Assembly (NCBI GenBank): GCA_904420155.1
Contig: CAJFUH010000084.1
Coordinates: forward strand, 1-27,351
From: an uncultured Clostridia bacterium
GTDB lineage: Bacteria > Bacillota > Clostridia > Oscillospirales > Acutalibacteraceae
Direction: 5' to 3'
Length of the DNA: 27,351 nucleotides
Part shown: positions 1 through 7,274 of the stretch, in pieces
Numbering within the stretch: the first letter of the stretch is position 1
Layout: every line of letters starts with the position of its first letter
The notes under the pieces: model-generated
The model's database searches: none
What the model was told of the DNA's origin: nothing
What the model saw: the letters and a program-made list of their open reading frames with translations, nothing else
Position numbers and translations under genes: made by a program

Positions 1-22
1 TTACGGGAAGGGAGACGACAAA

Positions 23-1768
23 ATGGTTCACGGATATAAAAATTATGATAAAAACCCTTATGTAACCGTCAAGGGTTGCGACGACCAGTGTTTTGCTGGG
101 GAGGAATGCATTCGGAAAGAGATTTCCGGTAGACTGCCGGAAAAGAAAAAAGTGGTCCTCTGTGTGGACTGCTATCAAGGGGTGAATCGAAAAGAAGTGT
201 TGGAACTGCTCTCCCCATTATGTCCGGCAGAGATTATACAGGCGGAATCCTTTATGAAGCCGGAAGACGAGATTTTTGCTATGTTGGAGAGAAATATTAC
301 AGATGACCGTGTTTTTGGCGTGATGACATGCCGGAAGCTTTCCGAGTTCTTTACGCCGGCTTCTATAGAAGAGGCCCAAAAGAAAGTGGAACAGATTCCG
401 GAAGGGCTGATTGTGGTCATAGGCGCGGGAGCCAGCCTGCTCTGCGAACCGGATGTTTTGATTTACGCGGATATGCCCCGTTGGGAACTCCAAACCAGGA
501 TGAAGCGGGGAGAAGTGGCCAATCTCAGGGCCAGCAATTACCAGGAAGAATTTACGAGAAAATATAAGCGGTCATTCTTTATTGATTGGAGGGTATTGGA
601 TCGCCATAAAACCAAATTGTTTTCCCGGATGGATTATTTGCTGGATACCACAAAACCGGGTCAGCCCAAGATGGTGACGGGGAAAGCGCATCTGGAGGGG
701 CTCCGCCAGGTGGCGAAACAGCCGTTCCGCGTCATCCCCTATTTTGATCCCGGCGTATGGGGCGGTCAATGGATGAAAGAAGTTTGCTCCCTGGAAGACG
801 ACCGGCCGAACTATGCCTGGTGTTTTGACTGCGTCCCGGAGGAAAACAGCCTGGGATTGAAATACGGGGATACGGTGATTGAGATCCCCTCTATCAATCT
901 GGTATTTTGCCAGGCGTTGGCTTTGTTGGGGGAGAAGGTTTATGCGCGGTTCGGGACGGAATTCCCCATCCGGTTTGACTTTTTGGATACCATGGATGGG
1001 CAGAATCTCAGCTTACAGGTACATCCTGTCACCGAATATATCCAGCAGACCTTTGGCATGCATTACACCCAGGATGAAAGCTATTATTTGTTGGACGCCG
1101 AAGAAGATGCCGTGGTTTATTTGGGACTAAAGGAGGGGATTAACCCTCAGGAAATGGTGGATAACCTGTATGAGGCGCAATCGGGGGAACACCCCTTTGA
1201 GGCAGAGCGATTTATCAATCAGTGGAAAGCGAAAAAACACGACCATTTCCTGATTCCTGCGGGTACAGTCCATTGTTCCGGCAGGAACGCCATGGTACTG
1301 GAGATCAGTGCCACCCCGTATATCTTTACGTTTAAACTTTGGGATTGGGGCCGCTTGGGCCTGGACGGAAAACCCCGCCCGATCCATATCGAGCATGGGG
1401 AACAGGTCATTGACTGGGGAAGAGACACCGATTGGGTGCGTAAAAATCTCGTCGACCGGGTAGAGGAGATCTCCCAAGGGGATGGCTACCGTGAGGAGCG
1501 CACGGGGCTCCACGAAAGGGAGTTCATCGAGACCCGCAGGCATTGGTTTACCAAGCCGGTTGACCACGATACCCATGGAGGGGTCAATGTGCTCAATTTG
1601 GTAGAAGGTTCTTCTGCGATTGTAGAGAGCCCAACGGGAGCGTTTGAACCGTTTACCGTACACTATGCGGAAACCTTTATCATACCGGCGGATGTGGGGG
1701 CTTACCGGATCCGTCCGGCAAAAGAAGGGGAATCCATGGCCACCATCAAGGCCTTTGTCCGGACATAA
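23..1768 (+). CDS. Class I mannose-6-phosphate isomerase-like cupin protein with long N-terminal extension
   Basis: 581 aa, ATG start preceded by a GGGAG ribosome binding site. The C-terminal ~350 residues match class I (zinc cupin) mannose-6-phosphate isomerases, which interconvert mannose-6-P and fructose-6-P in the cytoplasm. The metal-site motif QVHP lies at residues 332-335 (Q332, H334), an acidic DESYYLLDAEED segment follows near 355, and TVHCSG supplies H417. The N-terminal ~230 residues are not part of a normal bacterial ManA (about 310-390 aa). They contain VVIGAGASLL near 130-140 and an RSFFIDWRVLDRHK stretch near 185-198, vaguely recalling a degenerate nucleotide-kinase fold, but I cannot assign them. 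The gene sits 115 bp before a ROK kinase, consistent with sugar-phosphate entry. Isomerase substrate is inferred from the family; the extension's role is unknown. Confidence 0.82.
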   Translation: MVHGYKNYDKNPYVTVKGCDDQCFAGEECIRKEISGRLPEKKKVVLCVDCYQGVNRKEVLELLSPLCPAEIIQAESFMKPEDEIFAMLERNITDDRVFGVMTCRKLSEFFTPASIEEAQKKVEQIPEGLIVVIGAGASLLCEPDVLIYADMPRWELQTRMKRGEVANLRASNYQEEFTRKYKRSFFIDWRVLDRHKTKLFSRMDYLLDTTKPGQPKMVTGKAHLEGLRQVAKQPFRVIPYFDPGVWGGQWMKEVCSLEDDRPNYAWCFDCVPEENSLGLKYGDTVIEIPSINLVFCQALALLGEKVYARFGTEFPIRFDFLDTMDGQNLSLQVHPVTEYIQQTFGMHYTQDESYYLLDAEEDAVVYLGLKEGINPQEMVDNLYEAQSGEHPFEAERFINQWKAKKHDHFLIPAGTVHCSGRNAMVLEISATPYIFTFKLWDWGRLGLDGKPRPIHIEHGEQVIDWGRDTDWVRKNLVDRVEEISQGDGYREERTGLHEREFIETRRHWFTKPVDHDTHGGVNVLNLVEGSSAIVESPTGAFEPFTVHYAETFIIPADVGAYRIRPAKEGESMATIKAFVRT

Positions 1769-1795
1769 AGGAAAAATAGATGGTGATAAAAAGAG

Positions 1796-1826
1796 AGAGG
1801 GCGCTAAGACAGCGCCCTCTTGAACT
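1796..1826 (+). terminator. Inverted repeat after the isomerase gene, weak terminator
   Basis: A perfect 10-bp stem (1796-1805 with 1811-1820) closes a 5-nt loop 28 bp after the isomerase stop. The downstream side has only a few scattered T residues, so it may end transcription partially or protect the 3' end and allow read-through into the ROK gene. Confidence 0.5.
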
Positions 1827-1883
1827 ATTCACAACGCGTTCCCACAGGAATGGAATGCGTCATTAGATAATAGGAGAGAAGAT

Positions 1884-2798
1884 ATGGAACAAAGAATCGT
1901 AGCATTGGACGTAGGGGGAACATCCATCAAGGCGGGGTTGGTACGCAGTACCGATCAAGGGATTTCCCTCATAGAAGATAGTTTGTTGGCACGCCCCTCC
2001 CATGCGGAACAGGAAGCTGACCGTATCCTGGAGGCCCTGACAGGGATGATAGAAAAAGTTGCCTCTTTTGCGGAGAAGGTGGACGGCGTTGCATTTGGAT
2101 TTCCAGGCCCTTTCGACGATGCGAAGGGAATCAGTTATATGAAAGGGTTGGGAAAATTTGAGGCCATTTATGGCATGCCCCTGGTCCCAGCCATGAAAGA
2201 GAGATTAAAAGGGCGGGGAAATACTGCCTGGGAAGAGATTCCCTTTTCTTTTGTCAACGACGCCTGGGCGTTTGCCCTGGGGGAAGCGCGTTATGGGGCG
2301 GCGGCGCGGTACCCCCGCGTATTTTGTTTGACACTGGGAACGGGGTGCGGTTCCGCGTTCTTAGAACACGGAAAGTTAGTTCAGGGAAAGGATGGGGTTC
2401 CCGCCAACGGAATGATTTTTGATCAGCCCTTCCGGGATAGCAAAGTGGATGATTATATTTCCCGTCGTTATCTTTTGCAGTGTGCCAAGGAAAAAGGATT
2501 GGATCTGGATGGGAAAGGACTGTTTCGGGAGGCAAGCAATGGAAATGGAGAGGCGGAAGAAGTATTCCAGGATTATGGAAGCGTATTGGGACAGGCGATC
2601 CGGCCGTTTGTACTGAGTTTTCAGCCCGACGTGTTATTGCTGGGGGGAGGTATTTCGCAGGCAGTTTCCTTTTTTGAAGGGGCGTTGCAGGAAGAATTGC
2701 CGTTGGATCACCTGCCGCCTGTTATTTGCTCTAAAAATTTATCCCGCAGCGCCTTGTTGGGAGCTGCGGGACATTGGCTGGATCAGTTTGCTATTTGA
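1884..2798 (+). CDS. ROK-family sugar kinase (glucokinase/fructokinase-like)
   Basis: 304 aa, ATG start after an AGGAGAG ribosome binding site. ROK proteins phosphorylate hexoses or amino sugars with ATP, or act as repressors. This one has the N-terminal phosphate-binding motif DVGGTSIKAG (residues 9-18), the catalytic-type Asp in FVNDAW (about 123-128), the adenosine/phosphate motif GTGCGS (about 152-157) and a C-terminal LLLGGGIS motif. It has no DNA-binding N-terminus, so an enzyme is more likely than a repressor. Odd feature: the usual ROK signature with a GH dipeptide and a CxCGxxGC zinc motif after the GTG loop is absent; the region reads GVPANGMIFDQPF instead. Substrate cannot be deduced; the isomerase upstream suggests a hexose. 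Its last 8 bases overlap the end of the convergent AraC gene. Confidence 0.82.
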   Translation: MEQRIVALDVGGTSIKAGLVRSTDQGISLIEDSLLARPSHAEQEADRILEALTGMIEKVASFAEKVDGVAFGFPGPFDDAKGISYMKGLGKFEAIYGMPLVPAMKERLKGRGNTAWEEIPFSFVNDAWAFALGEARYGAAARYPRVFCLTLGTGCGSAFLEHGKLVQGKDGVPANGMIFDQPFRDSKVDDYISRRYLLQCAKEKGLDLDGKGLFREASNGNGEAEEVFQDYGSVLGQAIRPFVLSFQPDVLLLGGGISQAVSFFEGALQEELPLDHLPPVICSKNLSRSALLGAAGHWLDQFAI

Positions 2799-3717
2799 AG
2801 TCGGCGGCAAAGGTCATGCCGTCGGCCGCATAGGTCATTTGATATTTCTTGGGGGACATACCGTAATATTTTTTAAACACCCGGCAGAATTGGGCGGGAT
2901 CCTCGATCCCAACTTTGGGCCCGATGTCCCCCACCCGGAAATTCATCCGCAGGTAACTGGAAGCAACGCTCATCCTCCGATGGTTGATATAGTCGGTCAC
3001 AGTGGAATTCATATGCTGCTTAAACAGCAGCTGTAAATTCCGTTTGGAAGTATTGGCGTGATTGGCCACCATTTCCAGTGTGATTTTTTCATGAAGATGG
3101 CGTGCGATATATAGAAGGGCTTCGTCTATGATATTGGACGGAGCCATATTTTCATCGGATAACTGGTGGGTATGGGTGAGAGAAACAAGGCTGTCCATCA
3201 CCACATTGATAATACACTGATCCAACACGGAAGGAACCCGATTTTTTAAACGGGAATATTCGTAAATAAAATAAAGATGGGTAATCAATTTGTTCTGTAC
3301 CGACCGCACAAGGTCGTGATTTTTAAGGAATTGTTTGAGAATCTTTTCTTCCGGGCATTCCGTGTGGGAAAAATCGCCCACATGGATGGAAATGGAGAAA
3401 TAATATACGTCTAAGCGGTGGTCTCGGATGCCGTCTTTTTCTTGGGCAATGGCGATCTCATGGAGAATATCAGGGTCGGCGATAAACACATCCCCTTTTT
3501 TCACCTCGTATTGTTCTTCCCCATGCCAGAAATATCCCAACCCGTCAGTAACAATACATAGTTCAAAGCAATGGTGATAATGGCGGGAATTGGAAGGCGT
3601 ATCTTCATCAAAAATACACAGCGTACCGGGTTTTATCTGAAGAAAGGAATTGCCTATTTTCTGTTCAATATTAAGATGACTGAGTTGTATTTTTTGGAAA
3701 AGACTGCTGTGTTTCAT
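2791..3717 (-). CDS. AraC-family transcriptional regulator with N-terminal cupin
   Basis: 308 aa. The N-terminal half has the cupin-type ligand-binding pattern of AraC regulators (HYHHCFELCIVTDGLGYFWHG near residues 45-65, then KKGDVFIADPDILHEI). The C-terminal ~100 residues carry two helix-turn-helix units; the first contains ITLEMVANHANTSKRNLQLLFKQH and the second ends in a DPAQFCRVFKKYYGMSPKKY block typical of the family. It is the last gene of a minus-strand operon, 21 bp after the DUF6506-like gene, with only a weak AAGGGA ribosome binding site, so translational coupling is possible. Its 3' end overlaps the ROK gene's 3' end by 8 bp with no terminator, so the two transcripts may interfere. 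Target genes and effector are unknown; a sugar is typical for the cupin class. Confidence 0.87.
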   Translation of the reverse strand: MKHSSLFQKIQLSHLNIEQKIGNSFLQIKPGTLCIFDEDTPSNSRHYHHCFELCIVTDGLGYFWHGEEQYEVKKGDVFIADPDILHEIAIAQEKDGIRDHRLDVYYFSISIHVGDFSHTECPEEKILKQFLKNHDLVRSVQNKLITHLYFIYEYSRLKNRVPSVLDQCIINVVMDSLVSLTHTHQLSDENMAPSNIIDEALLYIARHLHEKITLEMVANHANTSKRNLQLLFKQHMNSTVTDYINHRRMSVASSYLRMNFRVGDIGPKVGIEDPAQFCRVFKKYYGMSPKKYQMTYAADGMTFAADFK

Positions 3718-3738
3718 AGAAAAATCAGTCCCTTGTTA

Positions 3739-4065
3739 TTATGGATTGGATTGTTGAGAATGAGGAGATCCCCAAAAAGCGTCAAACAGGTTGTCCTGTT
3801 TTGGAAAATGGGTGACATATCCGATGGCGATACGGTTCCCGGTTTCCTGAATCAAAGCTTCCGCAGCTTCCGGACCAAAAGCGCCGCATAATTCTACCGC
3901 CCCGGCCCCTTCCTGTTCCAGATCCAAAAGCACACGGCGGGCTTGGGCAAAATCTGATACCGTAATAATTTTTGTAACCATCCGGTCTGTTTCAAATTCG
4001 GCGTGGTGGGTTTCCGGCTGATAATCATTCCCCATCAGCAGGAAAGCGTAAAGGGGCTTTTTCAT
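3739..4065 (-). CDS. Small DUF6506-like protein
   Basis: 108 aa, ATG start 8 nt after a GGGAGG ribosome binding site. I see a short alpha/beta protein beginning KKPLYAFLLMGNDYQPETH, a central VSDFAQARRVLLDLEQEG helix, then GAVELCGAFGPEAAEALI and a terminal AIGYVTHFP strand. This order (strand, Ala-rich helix, conserved ELCGxFGPE, strand with GxVxxF) matches my recollection of the DUF6506 family, whose function is unknown. There is no signal peptide or membrane segment. It lies between a cell-wall amidase (16-bp gap) and an AraC regulator (21-bp gap) and is almost certainly cotranscribed with both. The role is not known; ligand sensing or an enzymatic accessory are guesses. Confidence 0.65.
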   Translation of the reverse strand: MKKPLYAFLLMGNDYQPETHHAEFETDRMVTKIITVSDFAQARRVLLDLEQEGAGAVELCGAFGPEAAEALIQETGNRIAIGYVTHFPKQDNLFDAFWGSPHSQQSNP

Positions 4066-4081
4066 ATGGCTGGCCTCCCTA

Positions 4082-4753
4082 TCATTCGTATTGTTTTAGA
4101 TTTTCTTGGACGGCGTTTAAAAATTCCTGCCATCTGTCTGTTTCCCGGATGGTTTGCGGGCAATTTTTCCCATTGAAGTCGTTATGCTGTTTCACCGCGT
4201 CGATGGAAAGCCCATAGGAATGGAGCAAATAGGCGGCCAGTTTAGCGCCGTTTTGAAAGGTCTTTTCAAAGTCGCCGTCCTCATTGACGCACAGCTCTAC
4301 ACCGATCCCGTTGAGATTCCCGCCGCCTTCCTTGGTTTTATCCCCTGCGTGCCAGGCTACCTCCTGGTCGGGGACATGATGATAGATTTCTTTATCATCC
4401 ACTGTGTAGTGCCAAGAAGTGGAGCCGTCCCCTTCGTCCATTAGATAGGCGCTGTGGGCTTGGGCATCTGCCCCGGGAGAGGTATTTCCTGTTTCATGGA
4501 TCACTACATAGCGGATCGTGCGCTGGATACCGGGGCGACCTCCGGAATCTTCCGGGATCCATTGGGTATAGAGGGGAATGCCGTCCACTTGGTCCACATA
4601 GGGACGTTCCGGGGTCACGGAAGATTCCCGATGGCAAAAGCTCAGACAGGATATGAGGACCGCCAAAAGGACCAGTACCAATAAGCCGGCCCCTATCCAA
4701 TACTTTCGGTGTTCGGAACGAATCCATATCAGACAATGAGGGAAAAATTTCAC
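4082..4753 (-). CDS. Membrane-anchored N-acetylmuramoyl-L-alanine amidase (Amidase_2 type)
   Basis: 223 aa from a GTG start at 4753. I choose this start because AAAGGAG lies 9 nt upstream, and a longer ATG form (from 4849) would begin upstream of the promoter at 4790-4818. Residues about 18-40 form one hydrophobic membrane span, placing the catalytic domain outside the cell. The domain has the Amidase_2 zinc pattern: VVIHETGN (first His), WHYTVDD, and KQHNDFNGKNCPQT (second His and Cys). The family cleaves the bond between N-acetylmuramic acid and L-Ala of peptidoglycan stems. At this size it has no separate cell-wall-binding domain. It heads the operon with the DUF6506-like and AraC genes, which could link peptidoglycan turnover to a regulatory response; that link is inference. 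Confidence 0.86.
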   Translation of the reverse strand: MKFFPHCLIWIRSEHRKYWIGAGLLVLVLLAVLISCLSFCHRESSVTPERPYVDQVDGIPLYTQWIPEDSGGRPGIQRTIRYVVIHETGNTSPGADAQAHSAYLMDEGDGSTSWHYTVDDKEIYHHVPDQEVAWHAGDKTKEGGGNLNGIGVELCVNEDGDFEKTFQNGAKLAAYLLHSYGLSIDAVKQHNDFNGKNCPQTIRETDRWQEFLNAVQENLKQYE

Positions 4754-4789
4754 AGAAAACGCTCCTTTGCCACCTGATCTTTGTCTTTT

Positions 4790-4818
4790 ATTATAACATA
4801 GAGAATAAGAAATAACAA
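4790..4818 (-). promoter_or_regulatory. Sigma-A promoter of the amidase-DUF6506-AraC operon
   Basis: On the minus strand a -35 TTGTTA (4813-4818), a 17-bp spacer and a consensus -10 TATAAT (4790-4795), with a TGn extension just before the -10. The predicted start near 4783 gives a ~30-nt leader to the GTG start. Confidence 0.75.
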
Positions 4819-4991
4819 CGATACATAGGGAAGATCCAAATAGAAACATATGATTCTATTTTTATGTGTCAGCGCCCGGGGATATCCCGGTTCGGTCAAA
4901 AATATAAGGATAAGAAAATAGGAAATATGGATCTTTGATTTGTCAAGGAGAAACTTGGCGGCAAATTACAAGAAATTTTTTATAAAATACC

Positions 4992-5020
4992 TTGACAAAT
5001 TATAAAATATGTTGTAATAT
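4992..5020 (+). promoter_or_regulatory. Strong promoter of the structured RNA upstream of nagA
   Basis: Consensus -35 TTGACA (4992-4997), 17-bp spacer and -10 TAATAT (5015-5020). A transcript would begin near 5027, just before the first paired arm of the RNA. Upstream, 4850-4990 has no gene; it is AT-rich and holds only a short CCGGG/CCCGG palindrome at 4876-4890. Confidence 0.75.
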
Positions 5021-5026
5021 AAACAC

Positions 5027-5155
5027 AAGTTATCCCGACAGACAAACGAAAGTCTGCGCGATATATTTGAATTAGCGCCGTGCGTTTAGCACACTATGCA
5101 ATATAGACAGGTCGGATAATTCAAAGGGTTAAGAGAGTTTCTCTTAACCCTTTTT
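5027..5155 (+). ncRNA. Candidate ~130-nt structured RNA with own promoter and terminator
   Basis: Between a consensus promoter and an intrinsic terminator lies a non-coding stretch that folds by eye into a closed multi-branch structure. P1 pairs 5030-5035 with 5114-5119 and 5037-5039 with 5111-5113, with one bulged C. P2 is a hairpin 5040-5043/5052-5055 with loop AAACGAAA. P3 pairs 5062-5067 with 5100-5105 and encloses the apical hairpin 5080-5083/5089-5092. A GCGC/GCGC pairing (5056-5059 with 5075-5078) would compete with P3. No start codon with a ribosome binding site opens a meaningful frame inside. It does not match the purine, FMN, SAM, lysine, T-box or SRP core motifs I can recall. nagA starts 196 bp downstream but has its own promoter, so this may be a stand-alone small RNA rather than a nagA riboswitch. 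Confidence 0.65.
5123..5155 (+). terminator. Intrinsic terminator of the structured RNA
   Basis: Perfect 13-bp stem (5123-5135 with 5141-5153), 5-nt loop, followed by T residues to 5155. It separates the RNA from the nagA promoter 50 bp downstream. Confidence 0.9.
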
Positions 5156-5204
5156 GTCTGTAAAATTCTTATGGAATTTTTCTTGGATTTCTTTGGGTAT
5201 CCCC

Positions 5205-5233
5205 TTGTTGAAAAGGGGGAAGTGTTTTATAAT
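5205..5233 (+). promoter_or_regulatory. nagA promoter
   Basis: -35 TTGTTG (5205-5210), 17-bp spacer, consensus -10 TATAAT (5228-5233). The -35 sits in the loop/right arm of a small CCCCTT/AAGGGG hairpin (5201-5219). The predicted ~110-nt leader contains a CCGGAA/TTCCGG hairpin near 5268-5298 with no following T tract. Confidence 0.7.
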
Positions 5234-5350
5234 AAAAATAGAACAAACGGTGCTTTTTGACGAAATCCGGAACCCGGTTTTTTAGACGGTTTCCGGATAA
5301 AATAAAAGCATCTATATCTTTCTGACAAAGAAGAACGGGAGGAAACCGAT

Positions 5351-6487
5351 ATGCTGTTAAAAAATGCAAAAGTGGTCAACGATCAGTTTGATATCGTAGA
5401 CGCGGAGGTTCAAATTCAAGGGGAAAATATTATAAAAGTGGCACCTCAAGGTACAGTGCAAGACGATCAGGTATACGATTTGACCGGATGTACGATTATT
5501 CCGGGTTTTATCGATCAACATATCCATGGCTGCGCCGGACATGATACAGGGGACGCTACGCCGGAGGCCATCGAAGGGATGTCCGTCCATTTGGCGAAAC
5601 ATGGGGTCACGTCCTTCTGCCCCACCACGATGACCTTGCCGGAGGATCAGCTATCCAAGATTTTGGCCAACGTCAAGCATTGCATGGAGCACGGAGTAAG
5701 CGGCGCGTATCCCCAGGGCGTCAATATGGAAGGCCCTTATATTGCCATGAGCAAAAAGGGAGCCCAGAACGCCGCATATGTGCGCAATCCCGATCCGGAG
5801 GAATTCAAGCGCCTGTTTGACGGATGCGGCGGAATTATCAAACTGGTAGATATTGCGGCGGAGACAGAGGGAGCGGATGAATTCATCCGGCAGGTGTGCC
5901 CTCTTTGCGCGATTTCTCTTGCCCATACGGCGGCAAATTATGAGCAGGCCAAACATGGGTTTGATATGGGGATCTCCCAGGTGACCCATATGTTTAACGC
6001 CATGTCCGGCTTAACCCATCGGGCTCCAGGCGTCGTAGGGGCGGTGATGGACGACGACAAAGTGCGCGCGGAGCTGATCTGCGACGGTTTCCACATCAGC
6101 CCTGTGGTGCTGCGCATTGCATTTAAGATGTTAGGGGAAGACCGTACCATTGTGATAAGCGATAGCCTGAAGGCGGCGGGGTGCCCGGACGGGGAATATG
6201 AGCTGGGCGGCCAGCCGGTATTTGTACGAAATGGCAAAGCTCTTTTGGAGGACGGCACCATTGCGGCTTCCACCAGCAACCTGCATGAAGAGTTTAAAAA
6301 TCTTCTGGCTTTTGGGATCCCATTCCGTCAGGCCGTGAAATCCGCCACCATCAATCCGGCCCGCCAGCTGAAAGTGGATCATATCACCGGCAGCATCAAA
6401 GAAGGGAAACTTGCGGATATTGTTGTACTGGATCAAAACAATGATATTCAGATGGTGATTATCAAGGGTAAAGTAGTGGTAGGCTAA
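5351..6487 (+). CDS. nagA: N-acetylglucosamine-6-phosphate deacetylase
   Basis: 378 aa, the usual family length; ATG start after a GGGAGG ribosome binding site. NagA removes acetate from GlcNAc-6-P in the cytoplasm, giving glucosamine-6-P for glycolysis or for cell-wall precursors. The amidohydrolase metal site is intact: H57 and H59 in QHIHGCAGHD, E127 in NMEGPYI, H192 in SLAHTAAN, H213 in THMFNAM, and the catalytic Asp D271 in ISDSL. The C-terminus closes the composite beta-sandwich (GKLADIVVLD). No nagB, PTS or GntR regulator lies beside it, so it appears as a single-gene unit between its own promoter and a hairpin terminator. The upstream structured RNA is the only visible regulatory candidate apart from the promoter. 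Confidence 0.95.
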   Translation: MLLKNAKVVNDQFDIVDAEVQIQGENIIKVAPQGTVQDDQVYDLTGCTIIPGFIDQHIHGCAGHDTGDATPEAIEGMSVHLAKHGVTSFCPTTMTLPEDQLSKILANVKHCMEHGVSGAYPQGVNMEGPYIAMSKKGAQNAAYVRNPDPEEFKRLFDGCGGIIKLVDIAAETEGADEFIRQVCPLCAISLAHTAANYEQAKHGFDMGISQVTHMFNAMSGLTHRAPGVVGAVMDDDKVRAELICDGFHISPVVLRIAFKMLGEDRTIVISDSLKAAGCPDGEYELGGQPVFVRNGKALLEDGTIAASTSNLHEEFKNLLAFGIPFRQAVKSATINPARQLKVDHITGSIKEGKLADIVVLDQNNDIQMVIIKGKVVVG

Positions 6488-6504
6488 TAGGAAACGGCAG
6501 ACTA

Positions 6505-6541
6505 GGCCCCTGGGAAAGATAGGGTTCCCGGGGGCCGTTCT
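6505..6541 (+). terminator. Terminator-like hairpin after nagA
   Basis: 12-bp stem (6505-6516 with 6525-6536, one G-U pair), 8-nt loop, followed by a moderately T-rich GTTCTGTCTT. Confidence 0.7.
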
Positions 6542-6599
6542 GTCTTAAAGGGATAAATTTTTGACGCTTTACAAATAGGCTAGATAGGAGAGAGAATAT

Positions 6600-7118
6600 A
6601 TGGATTTTTTGACATTGGCGGAGAAACGTTATTCCGTGAGGAAATTTACACGCCAGGCTATTAATCAAGATACGCTTGATCAAATCCTGCGGGCAGGGTA
6701 CTTAGCGCCTACAGCTTGTAACCGCCAGCCCCAGCGGATTTTGATCATCAATCAGGAGGAAAGCTTGGAAAAGCTCAGAAGATGCACAAAGTGTCACTTT
6801 GACGCGCCGGCCGCCCTGCTGGTCTGTTATGCAAAGGACGAATGCTGGCAGAGAAGCTATGACGGGAAAGCCAGCGGCGATATAGACGCCAGTATTGTGG
6901 CCACCCATATGATGCTGGAAGCCGCGGCTTTGGGGGTGGGGACCACGTGGGTCATGCATTTTGATCCAGCGGCTATTGAGAAAGAGTTTGCTATTCCCGA
7001 CAACATAGAACCAGTTGCCCTGCTGGTGATGGGCTACCCTGCGCCGGACGCAACCCCCTTTCCCGGTCATTGGGAATTTAGGCCAATGGAAGAATTGGTG
7101 TCCTATAACCAGTTTTGA
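6600..7118 (+). CDS. Nitroreductase-family FMN oxidoreductase
   Basis: 172 aa, ATG start after AGGAGAG. Nitroreductase-family proteins are homodimeric flavoenzymes that use FMN and NAD(P)H to reduce nitro groups, quinones or other acceptors. The N-terminal KRYSVRKF (residues 9-16) is the FMN-phosphate-binding motif, LAPTACNRQPQ (about 36-46) is the second FMN contact, and the C-terminal half has the GVGTTWV segment and VALLVMGYPA seen in short members. The length is that of the compact single-domain group without an extra ferredoxin domain. Physiological substrate cannot be read from the sequence. It stands alone between the nagA terminator and the serA terminator. Confidence 0.88.
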   Translation: MDFLTLAEKRYSVRKFTRQAINQDTLDQILRAGYLAPTACNRQPQRILIINQEESLEKLRRCTKCHFDAPAALLVCYAKDECWQRSYDGKASGDIDASIVATHMMLEAAALGVGTTWVMHFDPAAIEKEFAIPDNIEPVALLVMGYPAPDATPFPGHWEFRPMEELVSYNQF

Positions 7119-7206
7119 ATTTCTGGCTAAAATAATCCTCACGCTTCCCATATTTCCAGTTGCAAGATCTCTGGGATAACGTTTTTTGGATCAAAAGAGA
7201 AAATAC

Positions 7207-7240
7207 AAAAGGCCGCATGTGACTTAACATGCGGCCTTTT
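7207..7240. terminator. Bidirectional terminator between nitroreductase and serA
   Basis: Perfect 14-bp stem (7207-7220 with 7227-7240) with a 6-nt loop, flanked by AAAA on the left and TTTT on the right, so it can end both the + strand nitroreductase transcript and the minus-strand serC-serA transcript. Confidence 0.9.
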
Positions 7241-7274
7241 GCTTTGGAAGCTTATATCGTAAGAAAAAGCTTTC

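Noticed and set aside
4754..4849. Longer N-terminus of the amidase from an ATG at 4849
   Set aside because: The promoter -10 and -35 lie inside this extension, and the GTG at 4753 has the ribosome binding site.
5027..5155. Purine or c-di-GMP riboswitch assignment for the RNA before nagA
   Set aside because: It is multi-branched like the purine class, but the conserved purine junction bases and kissing loops are missing, and the c-di-GMP core is not present.
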